From positions 458,633-478,632 of the forward strand of contig NW_014577083.1 of the NCBI RefSeq assembly GCF_000485595.1: DNA of 20,000 bases. Direction: 5' to 3'. The stretch is from Priapulus caudatus (taxonomy: Eukaryota; Priapulida; Priapulimorpha; Priapulimorphida; Priapulidae). Shown piece by piece: positions 1 to 9,289 of this stretch. The notes under the pieces are model-generated. The model did no database searches, had not been told where the DNA came from, and was given only the letters and a program-made list of their open reading frames with translations. Made by a program: the position numbers and the translations under genes. Numbering within the stretch: position 1 is the stretch's first letter; each line of letters starts with the position of its first letter.

Positions 1-1245
1 TACATATAGATATATATCTGCAAAGCGTACGACGAACGAGCAATGGTAATGGCGATTAGTAGGAAATGGGGGATCGAGAGAGGCACGGTCTGCTGCAGGA
101 AACACAGAAATCTTCTCTAATTAAAGTTCATGCTTTATCCGCCGGGGCCCCAACGATTTCAATGTGTTTCCTCTATCTAATTAATCCTCGGCGATATAAT
201 GATAGGAAGTTCTAATTATCCTGTGCTGGATTTGGACTAGTGACCAGGCAAGAGGGGCCAGCCTCATTCAGAGGCTGTGGCCATGACAAAGTGCTGCAAT
301 TTTCCCCAGTGATGGACTTTATCAATGCCGGGACAGGTGGGAAGGGAGGGGTAGGTATTGGTGATGGTGGAGGGTGGATGGACGAAAATGGAGAGAGGGT
401 GGGCAAGCTGGGAGAGCACATTTCGAGTGAGAAATTTACGGCCTGCGCTGTTTTAGTTCATTAGGGTGTACTGAGTCGTTACGGCCTTTCACGGTGTAGA
501 CAATTTGCTGCCTAACCTTTGTTGGGCTAGCTTCCTGTGTTGCTTGTGCAATATCAGTTGCAATGTTTTTGTATCAGGCTTTACTTTGGCTATCATTTTA
601 ATTACTAATGACCGCCAGGAAACGCATTCGTAGAAAAAATGGAATGTTTTCACAATTTTGGGTTGTGCAAAATAAAAATAAATATATGCAGTAGCGTAGG
701 TATTGACATTTGTGCACGCACGCACGCACGCAAATGTATATATATAATAACTATATATGATTATTTTATCGTGCATTAATATATATTAAAATTTGAAAGT
801 TTTCAGGGTCACTGTAATTGCAATCTTTATATTTTTCATTAAGTAGACGTCGACGGTTGTAGCGGTCGTGTATTAAAGTAACGAAATGCCAACGAAATGC
901 CTTAGCAGCTACCGTTTGCGTACAATAATACCTACAATTATCCATTCCGCAGCACTGCTGGCTCAAGCAACGTGGATGCTTTGATTATAAATGCTTGCTA
1001 TAGCTTTCGCTCGCTAATACAGGATCCGGAATCGGTGAGTCCATTTTCTTCGCACTGGTCGAATTGTCGTGTATTTATGCATGCGGATGCCTCTATTACT
1101 GCGTTTAGACTCGGTACGGTGTTCTCAACTACTTCCTTCATTTTACGTAAGATGCAACATGCAATTCAATTTGATTTCTCATATGGTTATGTTTTTAACT
1201 ATAGAGACTTTGTTTTTAGATCACTTCTGGCTAGAGTAAATATCA
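1..1245. other. intergenic or intronic sequence, no gene seen
   Basis: I see no recognisable coding sequence or RNA gene here. The open frames on both strands are under 100 codons, have no family-like motifs and have ordinary non-coding composition. The only local structure is a short run of the tetranucleotide GCAC at about 714-731, followed by a small TA-rich stretch at 737-790. The sequence around 320-420 is G-rich on the plus strand, with several GGG runs, but has no regular spacing. Confidence 0.6.
714..731. repeat. (GCAC)n microsatellite
   Basis: This is a short tetranucleotide run of about four and a half units, read directly from the sequence. It has alternating purine-pyrimidine character. 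Confidence 0.8.
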
Positions 1246-1320
1246 TATATGATATATATATATAGATATATATATATTATATATATATATATATAATATA
1301 TAATATATATATATATATAA
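1246..1320. repeat. (TA)n tract, left of inverted repeat
   Basis: This is an almost pure TA tract with small phase slips (TATATATTATAT, ATAATATATAATAT). It is the left flank of the inverted repeat that follows, and a similar tract bounds the other side at about 1528-1580. Confidence 0.85.
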
Positions 1321-1350
1321 GTAAAGTCACACACGAAGCACCTGTTAGAT

Positions 1351-1524
1351 AAACAAAGATCAAGGATATAGACATAAGGGGTGTTTAAAGTTTAATTGAC
1401 AAGCTTTCGGAGATTCACATGATCTACATTCCAATGCTCGTGCTGACCTGATGAGAGATGATATAATCGAAGTTGTCAAATTCTAAGCTTTTAAACACCC
1501 TTATTTCTATACCTTGACTTTGTT

Positions 1525-1527
<3 letters not shown>
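1351..1527. repeat. inverted repeat, foldback or MITE-like, inside (TA)n
   Basis: The left arm is about 1351-1411 and the right arm about 1466-1527. The reverse complement of the right arm aligns with the left arm over roughly 60 bp with a few single-base differences, for example ATAAGGGGTGTTTAAA against ATAAGGGTGTTTAAA, and GACAAGCTTTCG against GACAACTTCG. The central ~54 bp (1412-1465) is not symmetrical and contains CTGATGAGAGAT at 1448-1459, followed after a short gap by TCGAAG. The whole element sits between two (TA)n tracts. I see no open frame, so it would be a non-autonomous or derived element. It could be a foldback/MITE-type DNA element. It could also be a remnant of a Penelope-like retroelement end, because CTGATGA and CGAAAGCTTGT-type motifs occur there. 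The family assignment is inference. Confidence 0.6.
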
Positions 1528-1562
<35 letters not shown>

Positions 1563-1580
1563 TATATAATATATATATAT
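1528..1580. repeat. (TA)n tract, right of inverted repeat
   Basis: This TA tract with small phase breaks mirrors the tract on the left of the inverted repeat. The pair encloses the foldback structure. Such tracts are self-complementary and could extend the hairpin stem. Confidence 0.85.
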
Positions 1581-2008
1581 TTTATATTTCAGGATTTCTA
1601 ATATTTCTAGTTTTCTAATTTTTCTAATTTTTTTAATTTTAAATTATAAATTTTTCTTAATGAATTATAAATTTTCCTATTTCTTATAATTTCTAGTTAG
1701 TCATAATCTGTTACTTATGCTTACTCCTGATATGATGGTATTTTGTTATCGAATATAATACCTAACGATTGACCGTTTTCGCACTCTTGGGCGCAAGCCG
1801 ATCATAATGCCGGTGACTTAAATATTTGTCGAAGAAGTATAGAAGCTGGTGCGTATAGGCGGCCGTGAAATAATCATGTTAGTGTTATATGATATTGATT
1901 AATTAATCTCAGTGTTTAATCGAAATTAAATCGTGGAGGGTCAAGCTTAAATGCGGAGAGCCAAATTATTTGAAAGCCTATATTTTACGTTAATATCGCT
2001 GTATAAGT
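1581..2008. other. AT-rich sequence, no gene seen
   Basis: The first part (about 1581-1690) is strongly T-rich with short reiterations of TTTCTAATTTTT. The remainder is ordinary AT-rich sequence. No open frame or RNA gene is supported. Confidence 0.6.
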
Positions 2009-2029
2009 GTGGCATTAGGTAGGCCATCT

Positions 2030-2248
2030 ATGTTCGTGCAATGGAATGCCATGGGTGTGTTCGATGTGTGTTTATTGACCGGCAGCGTTTCCAGCGCCTA
2101 TGTGAATGCCAAGCTGGACGCCTGCGGCATCAGTAAGACGCGCCGTTTCCTTACAGTGAATGCCGGCTTATCATTGTGCTTGGAATTAGGGATTTCCAAT
2201 GTGAACTGTTCCGTGCGGCGCGGTCGTACAATTTGCGTTCGAGAGTAA
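2030..2248 (+). CDS. possible small ORF of unknown function
   Basis: From the ATG at 2030 this frame runs 72 codons to a TAA at 2246-2248. It could be opened 7 codons earlier only from a GTG, which is unlikely in an animal. Codon composition looks more coding-like than the surroundings: many codons end in C or G (GCC, GTG, GGC, AGC, TTC), while the flanks are AT-rich. The predicted peptide is soluble-looking, with five cysteines in its 72 residues and an arginine-rich C-terminus. It has no signal peptide, membrane segment or motif I recognise. It may be a small protein, one exon of a larger gene, or a chance frame in a GC-richer patch. I do not recognise it and would not assign a function. 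Confidence 0.15.
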   Translation: MFVQWNAMGVFDVCLLTGSVSSAYVNAKLDACGISKTRRFLTVNAGLSLCLELGISNVNCSVRRGRTICVRE

Positions 2249-3080
2249 ACGCTAGATGTCGCCGTTAAAATTATTCGCTTCGACGCCCAATCGCGCTCTG
2301 CCGCGCTGCCAGCTGTTTACTTCCTCCCCATCGCCGCTGCGCGACCGCAAATTCGAAAATAAAAAGTTTACGGTTTAATCTCGAGCGCGGAAGCGAGCGC
2401 GTTGTTCGAGCGTTTATTGCTTTCGTAGTTGACTTGAGCGGCAGATAAGCCGCCTCTCGGTTTGTTTAGCGTTGAATAGGCGGCGACTGAAGCGTGGCGA
2501 ATCCTGCTAACCAGCCTCGCATGAGTGTCATAGGTACCACGGCTGCAGCTGACGGGCAAATGTGGTCATGAATTTCTGCATTAAACTGCCAGCGCTTTTT
2601 GAAAGGGGGGAAAAGCACATTATTGTGTTCGGCCAATGATTAACGCGGACGATGGCACGTCGTTGTCACTGGCAGTTGTTATTCATTGTGTCAGTCATTC
2701 CGGTGCAACATGGCAAAGTGGATCTCAATAACTTGCCGCGAAAGTGATGCATTTTTGTCCATTATGTCTAATGGAGAGCAGAGCCACGGTAGTCTGTGCA
2801 TCCTCGACGATGGCGGGACGAGCTTGGTGTTTCACCCTCCCATAACCACGTCCTAGAAAATGCCTCCAAGGAGGTGGTGAAGATTGGAGTGAAGGAGTTG
2901 ATCGTATATTATGTGTTTGTTGTGCTGCGTACTATTGGGCGAGCGTACGTGCGTGCGCGTGCAAGCGAAGGCTGGCATGGGGTGCCATGTGCTGCGGCGT
3001 GCGGGCGGCACGTGTTTTTGCGCAGAATGTATGTCCTGGCGAACATTATCTAAGTAATATGTTAGTGCGGTACGTCTATC

Positions 3081-3083
<3 letters not shown>
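2249..3083. other. mixed-composition sequence, no gene seen
   Basis: About 2260-2560 is CpG-rich (CGCGCTGCC, GAGCGCGG and similar) and the rest is average. The short frames present are not family-like, and the 2796-3137 frames run into the adjacent CT repeat. No RNA gene was recognised. Confidence 0.55.
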
Positions 3084-3139
<56 letters not shown>

Positions 3140-3163
3140 ACTCTCTCTCTCTTTCTCTCTGCG
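3084..3163. repeat. (CT)n microsatellite
   Basis: This is a long CT dinucleotide run with minor interruptions (CTCACTCACT, CTTTCTCT). It continues into a GT/GC-rich stretch at about 3160-3240. On the minus strand it reads as (GA)n. It gives artificial serine-leucine and arginine-glutamate frames on the two strands. Confidence 0.95.
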
Positions 3164-3240
3164 TGCGTGGGTGCGTTTGCATGTGCGTGTGTGTGGCCGT
3201 GGGCACAGTAAGAGAGCGTGTGCGTATGATCGTACGTGTG

Positions 3241-4703
3241 TGACTGAAAATGGAAGCAGAATGCTCTATTAATGAAATTGTTCTCCTCGTACGATATTAG
3301 CGTCTACTGCTTAAGATTTGTATTCATCTACTAGTCAAGAGTGCCCAAAATACTTCAAATAAATGAACACAATATATCATTAATACTATTAATGCAATAC
3401 TATACTATCATTGATCTTATACTAGATCTAAATTCTTCCTGTAATGTAAGTATTATCGCATGTTCTCTCTCCGTATATGCCCAGGAAGAGAGAGGGAGAG
3501 GGGAGATGGGGAGAAAGAGAACGAAAATGTTAGAGAGGTGCTACCCTATAGTTTGAACCTGATTTGCCAAGGAGCGAAAAACGCAATTGCTCCTGGTTAT
3601 TTTTTCTGAGGATATTGATCATTAATTATCCTAATCATGTGCTAGGTTACGTAAAAATTCTGAGGCGAATTTGCACGCATTCTGGACATGAATGCTGCTG
3701 CGTTTCTGCCGCATTCCGCCTAGCGTAAATAAAATGTACCCTTGCTGAGAAGGAACAATGTGAGCTTGCTAATTTGGAAGTCGAAAAGTGGCAAATTGTT
3801 TGGCTGAGAAAATTCAGGCAGTGTTAGTAACACTTGGCTGGCTATTAGTTTTGCCCGTACCAATAGGGAAGCATGCGGCAAAAAAATTGCCGAAAAAGCA
3901 TTCACGCTTGGTATAATATAATAAGTAGTGGTGAAAATTTTAATCAATATTTCAAGTGCTAATTGGAAAGAAAGCACCTGCGTATTAACACAGAATCAAT
4001 AAACCTTCGAAATAGAGTTTCTTGTCGGGGCTTTGTTGGTTTCAGTTCACGTTTTCAATACATCGTTACACCTGCGAAAGGTTTTGCCTTTTAGCTGCAG
4101 AGCAAGCTGAATAGCTCGGGTAATTTGCGAAAACCAATAGACCACTAAGCATTAGCACGTCCCATAATGGATTTCACAGTTTTAGCTTTAGTTTCAGTAA
4201 TCATAATCCGTTAACTACATAGAATCCATCTTTTTCTCCGAAATCCGAATCGCTACGTGTGAAAGATTGCAGTAACTCACACCGCGCTTAAGCAATTAGC
4301 TGGAGGAAAACCATGTCTAGTATAACGGGAAATGAAAAGCTCAATTGCAATAAAAAAAACACAAGAAAAATTGGTAGAAATATGTCGTACTAAACGTAAC
4401 TAACTATCTAGACGATCTTGAAGCGAAGCCTTTAGTTAAAAAAAAAAAAGTTTGTTAATTGAACGCTTGCTTATATGGCCTTGCGTACACGCATATGTGT
4501 GCACGGTCTGCATGTTTTGCAATTTTAGCGGTTAAAATGGATTTTTACCATTCGATATAAATTATGTTATTATTTAGTTTTTCTGTGCTTGGGGCCCGAG
4601 GTTAATCACGTCAGCAGTTGTATGCAGCAGCATTTAACACGAGGGGATTAATAACAGGTTAACACGCAATTCATGTCCTGAAACTATCGCCTTTATACCT
4701 ATT
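3241..4703. other. intergenic or intronic sequence, no gene seen
   Basis: This is AT-rich sequence with frequent stops in all frames. Local features are a purine-rich patch at about 3485-3530 and an A tract at about 4439-4450. The small minus-strand frame at 3720-3977 is hydrophobic but resembles no family I know. Confidence 0.55.
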
Positions 4704-5132
4704 TCATGGGCAGCAGCTGATGATAGACGTCTGAAGACAGTTCAGTATGGTGTCCTCTGCTGAGCTATATAAAAGATGGACAAAAGTTTGGTTTCCATGG
4801 CAACGCATCCCATTGTGGGAAATGCGTCTGTCAGTTCCATGTATCCAATCTTTCGAATATTTAAGTGTATTGCATAAAGTCCACATAATTAGGAAATTTA
4901 AGGAAATGCAGCTTCCATTTTGGTTAACATCACTGTCAATCCGCAGGACTTTGCGAAATCGTGCGTGCTTCACTCCGGACTTTGCCACTGATGAAACATG
5001 TGTGGTTTTTAAAAGCCGCCATAAAGTGCTTCCGAGCAATTTTTGTAATTCATAAAGTTTATTTAAAAAAAACTTTAATTTTGCTTTCTTAGGCGGCCGA
5101 GTATTAAACGAGAGTAATGCCAGTCGTTGCAT
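4704..5132 (-). other. longest non-repetitive open frame, unrecognised
   Basis: A 142-codon frame is open on the minus strand, and a 102-codon frame (4747-5055) is open on the plus strand across the same DNA. The two-strand openness argues for a chance low-stop stretch rather than a gene. The minus frame has a basic N-terminal region with several Lys and Arg residues and scattered cysteines, but no arrangement I recognise as a zinc finger or transposase core. The frame crosses the left boundary of duplicated segment A at 4967. Only the 90 bp from 4967 to 5056 recurs unchanged in A'. Beyond that the copies differ by frame-breaking indels, which further weakens a coding call. Confidence 0.12.
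4766..4775 (+). promoter_or_regulatory. TATA-box-like motif
   Basis: The sequence CTATATAAAAG fits the animal TATA-box consensus well. No convincing arthropod-type initiator (TCAGT) lies at the usual 25-30 bp downstream; the nearest TCAGT, at about 4831, is too far away. No gene is recognised downstream, so this may be a chance match. Confidence 0.12.
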
Positions 5133-6287
5133 CTAATCTCTGAACTCTCGGCTGGTGACCATCGAGTCCTGACCGTCTAGGCTGTTCATGGCTTTAGTCC
5201 TCTGACTTTTAACTTTCATAAGTTTAGTTCTGACTTCTAGCTTTCATGCCCTTTAGTCTCTGACCTCTAGCATGACATGCTTTACGTGCTGTGACCTCTA
5301 GCTTTCATGCTTTAAGTGTCCTGACTTTCTAAGTTTTTATGGCTTTAGTGCTCTGACTTCTAACTTCATCTTAGTCTCTCACGCTACTAGCTGTCATGCT
5401 ATTAGTCTGTGACCTCTAGCTGTCATGGCTTTCAGTGTCCTCTCATCTCTAGGCTTCATTGGCTTTAGTGTCCTGACTCTAAGTTTTTCATGCTTTAAGT
5501 CTACTGCAGTTCTAACTATTCATGCTTAGTCTCGTCAGCTGCTAGCTTTCATGCTTTCAGTCTCTGCCACGTCTAACTTCATGCTTTAGTCTCCTGACAT
5601 TCTAGGCTATCATGCTTTAGTCTCTGACCTCTAGCTTTCATGCTTTATCGTCTCATCTTAGCTTTCATGCTTTAGTCTCCTGACTTCTAGCTTTCATGCT
5701 TAGTCCTCTCACCATCTCAGGCTTTCATAGCTTTAGTCCTGACCTCTACTGGCATGCTTTAATAGTCTCTGACGCTCGTAGCTGTCCATCCATTAGTCTC
5801 TGACCCTCCTAACGTGTCATCCTTTTAGTCTCTGACTCTAGCCTTCATGCTTTTAGTCGTTGTGACCGTCTAGCTGTCATGCTTTAGTCTCTGACGCTCG
5901 TATGCTGTCATGCTTTAGTCTCTGACCTCTAACTGTCATTCTTAGTCTCTGACGCTTAAACGTGTCCATCCTTTAGTAAGTGTCCTGACTCTAAGCTTTC
6001 GATGCTTTACTTCGCTCATTCACCCCTCTATCTGTCACGGCTTTAGTCTCTGACTGCAGCTGTCACCATTTAGGTCTCTGACCTCTAGGCTTTCATGCTT
6101 TAGTATACTGACGCTTTAGCTCTGCATGCTTAGTCCTCGGCTCTAGGCTGCATCTTTAGGTCTCTGACCTCTTAGCTGTCCTGGTTTTATTCTTCACGCT
6201 CTATCTGTCATCCTTTCTCAGGAGTCCACTTAGCTGCGTGTTCGCTAGTCTCTGACCTGGTCTGGCCGGAAGCCTCTGGTCTTTCAT
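4967..6287. repeat. segment A: duplicated unit with ragged 28-bp satellite
   Basis: This segment has a second copy, A', at 18439-19672 in the same orientation. The first 90 bp (4967-5056) is identical to 18439-18528. After that the copies differ at many positions, mostly by one-base insertions in this copy. From about 5150 on it is an array of a 28-bp monomer (clean example at 18633-18660) that is irregular here and regular in A'. Monomer order is the same in both copies. The unusual variant TTTAATAGTC occurs at 5758 and at 19181, and a GTAGTGTCT-type variant at about 5975 and 19383. The copies are therefore the same array, not independent expansions. The ragged spacing is better explained by sequence errors than by evolution. 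No coding potential is seen. Confidence 0.9.
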
Positions 6288-6669
6288 CTCGAGTTTGGTG
6301 GCCCTCTAGTCTGCTGACCTCTAGTCGGTGGTTCCTTGAAGGGTTATTTTTTTAGCATTTAGATGTGTGACCTGCTGTGTGTTATCTATAAGCTAGTAAC
6401 TTGTAACCGTGACACTGCTAGCTTGTTGATTCTAGTCTATAACCAGTTTATTTTGCGACGCGCTAGTACTGTGACTTCTAGCCCCTAGCCGAAAAAGATA
6501 TGTATATTATATATATATATTATATATATATAATGTGGTGTGTGTGTGTGTTATGTGTGTGGTTGTAGGGGGAGAATATGTATAGTATATATATGATTCT
6601 ATCTATATATATATATATATACTATATTAACGATTTCCGCATTTATCATGGACCTTAGCGAGTGTATGT
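6288..6669. repeat. segment M: decayed satellite and (TA)n/(TG)n, absent from second copy
   Basis: This 382-bp stretch lies between A and B and has no counterpart next to A' or B'. Up to about 6487 it still carries degraded pieces of the 28-bp monomer (GACCTCTAG, GTGACTTCTAG). From about 6499 it becomes (TA)n, then a TG-rich run (about 6535-6570), then another (TA)n at about 6573-6632. The TA tracts are self-complementary and lie just left of the point where homology with B' begins. Confidence 0.7.
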
Positions 6670-7446
6670 AATTTCGTAATCGTTCTCTGATCACGTGTCC
6701 ACAGGCGCAGATGGCTTCTCATAGAAGGATGCTACACAGCACATGACTGCATCGCATACTAGGCGTACGCGATTAGTGCGCCAAGACCCCGCGCCTTATT
6801 CAAACGTTAGGCATAATGCTGACTTGTCTCACCAGAATATAAACGAACGAGTTTTCCTATGCTCCTAGACGGTTTTCTGCGGACGACATAGTATAAAATA
6901 TACCCGCAGCAGCAGTAAGTAAGGGTGTAAAAAACGCCCACCGTATACAAACATGATTTAGCGCTATACACGCCTGTGCCAGTGGCGTCTAATTGCATTG
7001 AGCGTTTCATATAATAATTCAAAAGAGTTCCCGGCGACTGTGTCTCCTATGTAAGAGTGTAAAATACCACAGTTACATTTACAGCACACGGATGGGTGGC
7101 CCTATCAGCTACAAGGGTCAAGTTCATACTAGCTTAATTGTAATAATGGAAGAAGGTGGTCACTTTTGTTTGGTGGAATTGTTGCTGCAGCGATTATTGT
7201 CGAGACTTGGTGTTATTGCTTCAAGATTACCTGCGATTGTGTGAAATGCGAGGACCGTAAGTGGTCTAGGCGGATTTCGTGTTGTCGCGCGTATATACAC
7301 GTGAGTCAGCCTCCGGTCTGAGGTCAGCCGGTTCTCTACCATGGCCGCCATGGCCGCTTAAGGCTTCACTGTGAGAGTCGTGCGCTATTATCATTGGCAG
7401 GGTAGCGGGAGCCTAAGCTGCTCGCTGGCTATTCAGTCATCACAGG

Positions 7447-7483
7447 GTAGAGAGAGAGAGAGAGAGAAGGAGAGAGAGAGAGT
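7447..7483 (+). repeat. (GA)n tract 1 of segment B
   Basis: This polypurine run directly follows the motif CATCACAGGGTAG. The corresponding tract in B' is at 17092-17127. Confidence 0.9.
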
Positions 7484-7556
7484 CTAGCGAGCATTAGCGC
7501 ATCCGCAGGGAGAAGGCTGTGAGGGTGCCCAGCGCGTACAGTTTGCATCGCAGGTA

Positions 7557-7557
7557 C

Positions 7558-7590
<33 letters not shown>

Positions 7591-7627
7591 CGAGAAGAAA
7601 AGAGCGAGCGAGAGAGCGAGAGAGAGA
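7557..7627 (+). repeat. (GA)n tract 2 of segment B
   Basis: This longer polypurine run has AAAG and CGAG interruptions and follows a degraded form of the CATCGCAGGGTAG motif. It is matched in B' at 17193-17262. The mirror-like purine tract could adopt triplex (H-DNA) structure. The frames through it on either strand are low-complexity artefacts. Confidence 0.9.
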
Positions 7628-8980
7628 CATACCTCCCAGCGACGCCCGCCGCTTGCGTGCTTTTTTGTCGCGTCAGCAAGACAGTTCCCAACCAGGTTCA
7701 GATCCGTGCGGCAGTGGCCTGCAACTAATTTACTGGCGTCGGACCGACCCGGGAGTGGTTTAAGTGGCAGATTATGAGTGGCCGGCTTGGCACGGCAGCA
7801 CACTAAGCGCACGCGAGGCGGCAGTCTAGCAGTGGGAGAGCTGCCTCGGTCATTATCAATAATGTCTGGCTGCTTCACGAGTAAAGAAGGCGCGCCAGGT
7901 GAATCGAGCATTCATTCCGCGTGTGGCGCCGACTGCCCGGACGTGGGTAGATGGGGCGATGCTAGATTGGACTGTGCGAGAAAATGCGCGACGTGCCTTC
8001 TAATGCCAAGCATTGTCGAAGCTGTCAGGTTCGCAACCTCAAACTTACTTTCCGCCTTATCAATGCGCAACACACAACTGGGTACGAAGTCTGTTGTCGC
8101 GATAAATTAGACTCAACGGCGGAAATATTAGTTCGGAATATCCAGCAGTGAAACAACAATTTCCAGCTATTGTGTCATCCAGATAGCAACCCATTTCCCT
8201 CTCTCCGTCTAAAGTGTTTGCAGGCTCGAAAAGAAATTCTTTCGCCTCTAGCGATCACCACACTGTCTACTATTTCATACGCGCGAATGCTATTAAACTG
8301 CTGCGAATAGTGTCAGCTCGAAATACGCATTTACCATTTAAAATTTTCGTGTCTGATCGATCGGAGCGGGGAGGGGGAAGCGTGCCGAAAGGCGGGAATA
8401 GCCGAATGCTCCCGCGAGAGGCAATTCACGCGCTCTGCCGAGACGTGTCCATCGAGCCCTGTCGGCTTCGTGTCGAAGGTTTCTCTCCAGGCGACGCGAG
8501 CCTTAAAGAGCGCCTGCGTCTGGCGGATCCGGCGCGCAGGCAGTTAGGTCGCTCGAGGACCTGGCCAATGCAGCTGAACCACGGCCAGCTTCACCGCTAC
8601 AGCCGTAATCTTGATCCGTAGTCAATCTCAGTGTTTGTCGTCAGTACTTCGATGATGAATGTTTTTCACAATTGTAGCCGTTGGCGAGATGGTGCTCTAC
8701 GGCGTCTCCTCTGTGTGTTTTTGCGTGAATGATGTAATTAACGCCGTAACTAATTGATCTTTACGTCTGTATTCGCCCATTCACGTGCGGCCGATGGTGG
8801 GCATTGTGCGGCTATATGCTAGGCTATTGAAGACGGAAATATTTTTAAACATCTAGTTATAGTTCTATTATCAGCTGCTATAATTACAATCTATATGTCT
8901 AGAATTTTCTGTTGACGTTATTTTCCATAAGCGAGAGCCAGGTTTGCGTACATGTGTAGGCCCTATACGTTTTTGGGCAT

Positions 8981-9028
8981 AATATATATATATTATATAT
9001 ATATATTATATACCATATATATATAGCG
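8981..9028. repeat. (TA)n tract at the right edge of segment B
   Basis: Homology between B and B' stops inside this tract at 8988. It also forms the left flank of the hairpin that follows. Confidence 0.85.
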
Positions 9029-9079
9029 CAGAAGTAGATAATAGGGAACTATTATCCACTTCCCTATTATCTGCTTCTG
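9029..9079. repeat. near-perfect hairpin inside (TA)n
   Basis: The left arm at 9029-9048 (CAGAAGTAGATAATAGGGAA) pairs with the right arm at 9060-9079 over 20 bp with one mismatch, around an 11-base loop. The loop and right arm share CTATTATC, so part of the arm is also directly repeated. (TA)n tracts lie immediately on both sides. No open frame is present. It could be a small foldback element, a template-switch inversion or a cruciform-forming site. Confidence 0.85.
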
Positions 9080-9120
9080 AGATATATATATATATATCCA
9101 TATATATATATTATATAATA
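9080..9120. repeat. (TA)n tract, right of hairpin
   Basis: This TA tract with CC and TT phase breaks closes the (TA)n-hairpin-(TA)n structure. Confidence 0.85.
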
Positions 9121-9130
9121 AACACTTAAA

Positions 9131-9197
9131 CACATGCACACTCGCGCGCGCGCACATGTATTACACACACACGCGCGCGCGCACGCACGCGCGCACG

Positions 9198-9231
<34 letters not shown>

Positions 9232-9254
9232 GTATATATATATGTATATATTAG
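9131..9254. repeat. alternating CG / CA / TA microsatellite block
   Basis: Runs of CGCGCG, CACACA, CGCGCG, CGCACG, CACACA and then TATATA follow each other with few breaks. This gives over 100 bp of almost continuous alternating purine-pyrimidine sequence, a type known to favour Z-DNA and other non-B structure. Confidence 0.9.
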
Positions 9255-9289
9255 TATATTACTATAAACAATTAATTATAGACTTGGCT

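Larger units (their letters stand above)
6670..8988. repeat. segment B: duplicated unique unit with (GA)n tracts
   Basis: This is a 2.3-kb segment whose second copy, B', lies at 16362-18437 in the same orientation. The two share order and content throughout, including the (GA)n tracts and the end sequence (8952-8988 is identical to 18401-18437). They differ by many single-base indels, and this copy is about 240 bp longer. Frames here, such as 7778-8110 and 8214-8621, are CpG-rich but broken in B', so I do not call a gene. The function of the segment is unknown. Confidence 0.9.

Noticed and set aside
4704-5132. A transposase or zinc-finger gene on either strand
   Set aside because: No ordered Cys/His or catalytic motif could be identified, both strands are open at once, and the copy in A' diverges by indels.
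8028-8045. tRNA B-box-like GGTTCGCAACC
   Set aside because: The B-box consensus is imperfect, no A box or cloverleaf arms were found at the right distance, and the B' copy differs.
7429-8621. Frames of 110-160 codons in segment B
   Set aside because: The homologous stretch of B' (about 17080-18060) has many frame-changing indels, no domain is recognised, and composition alone explains the openness.
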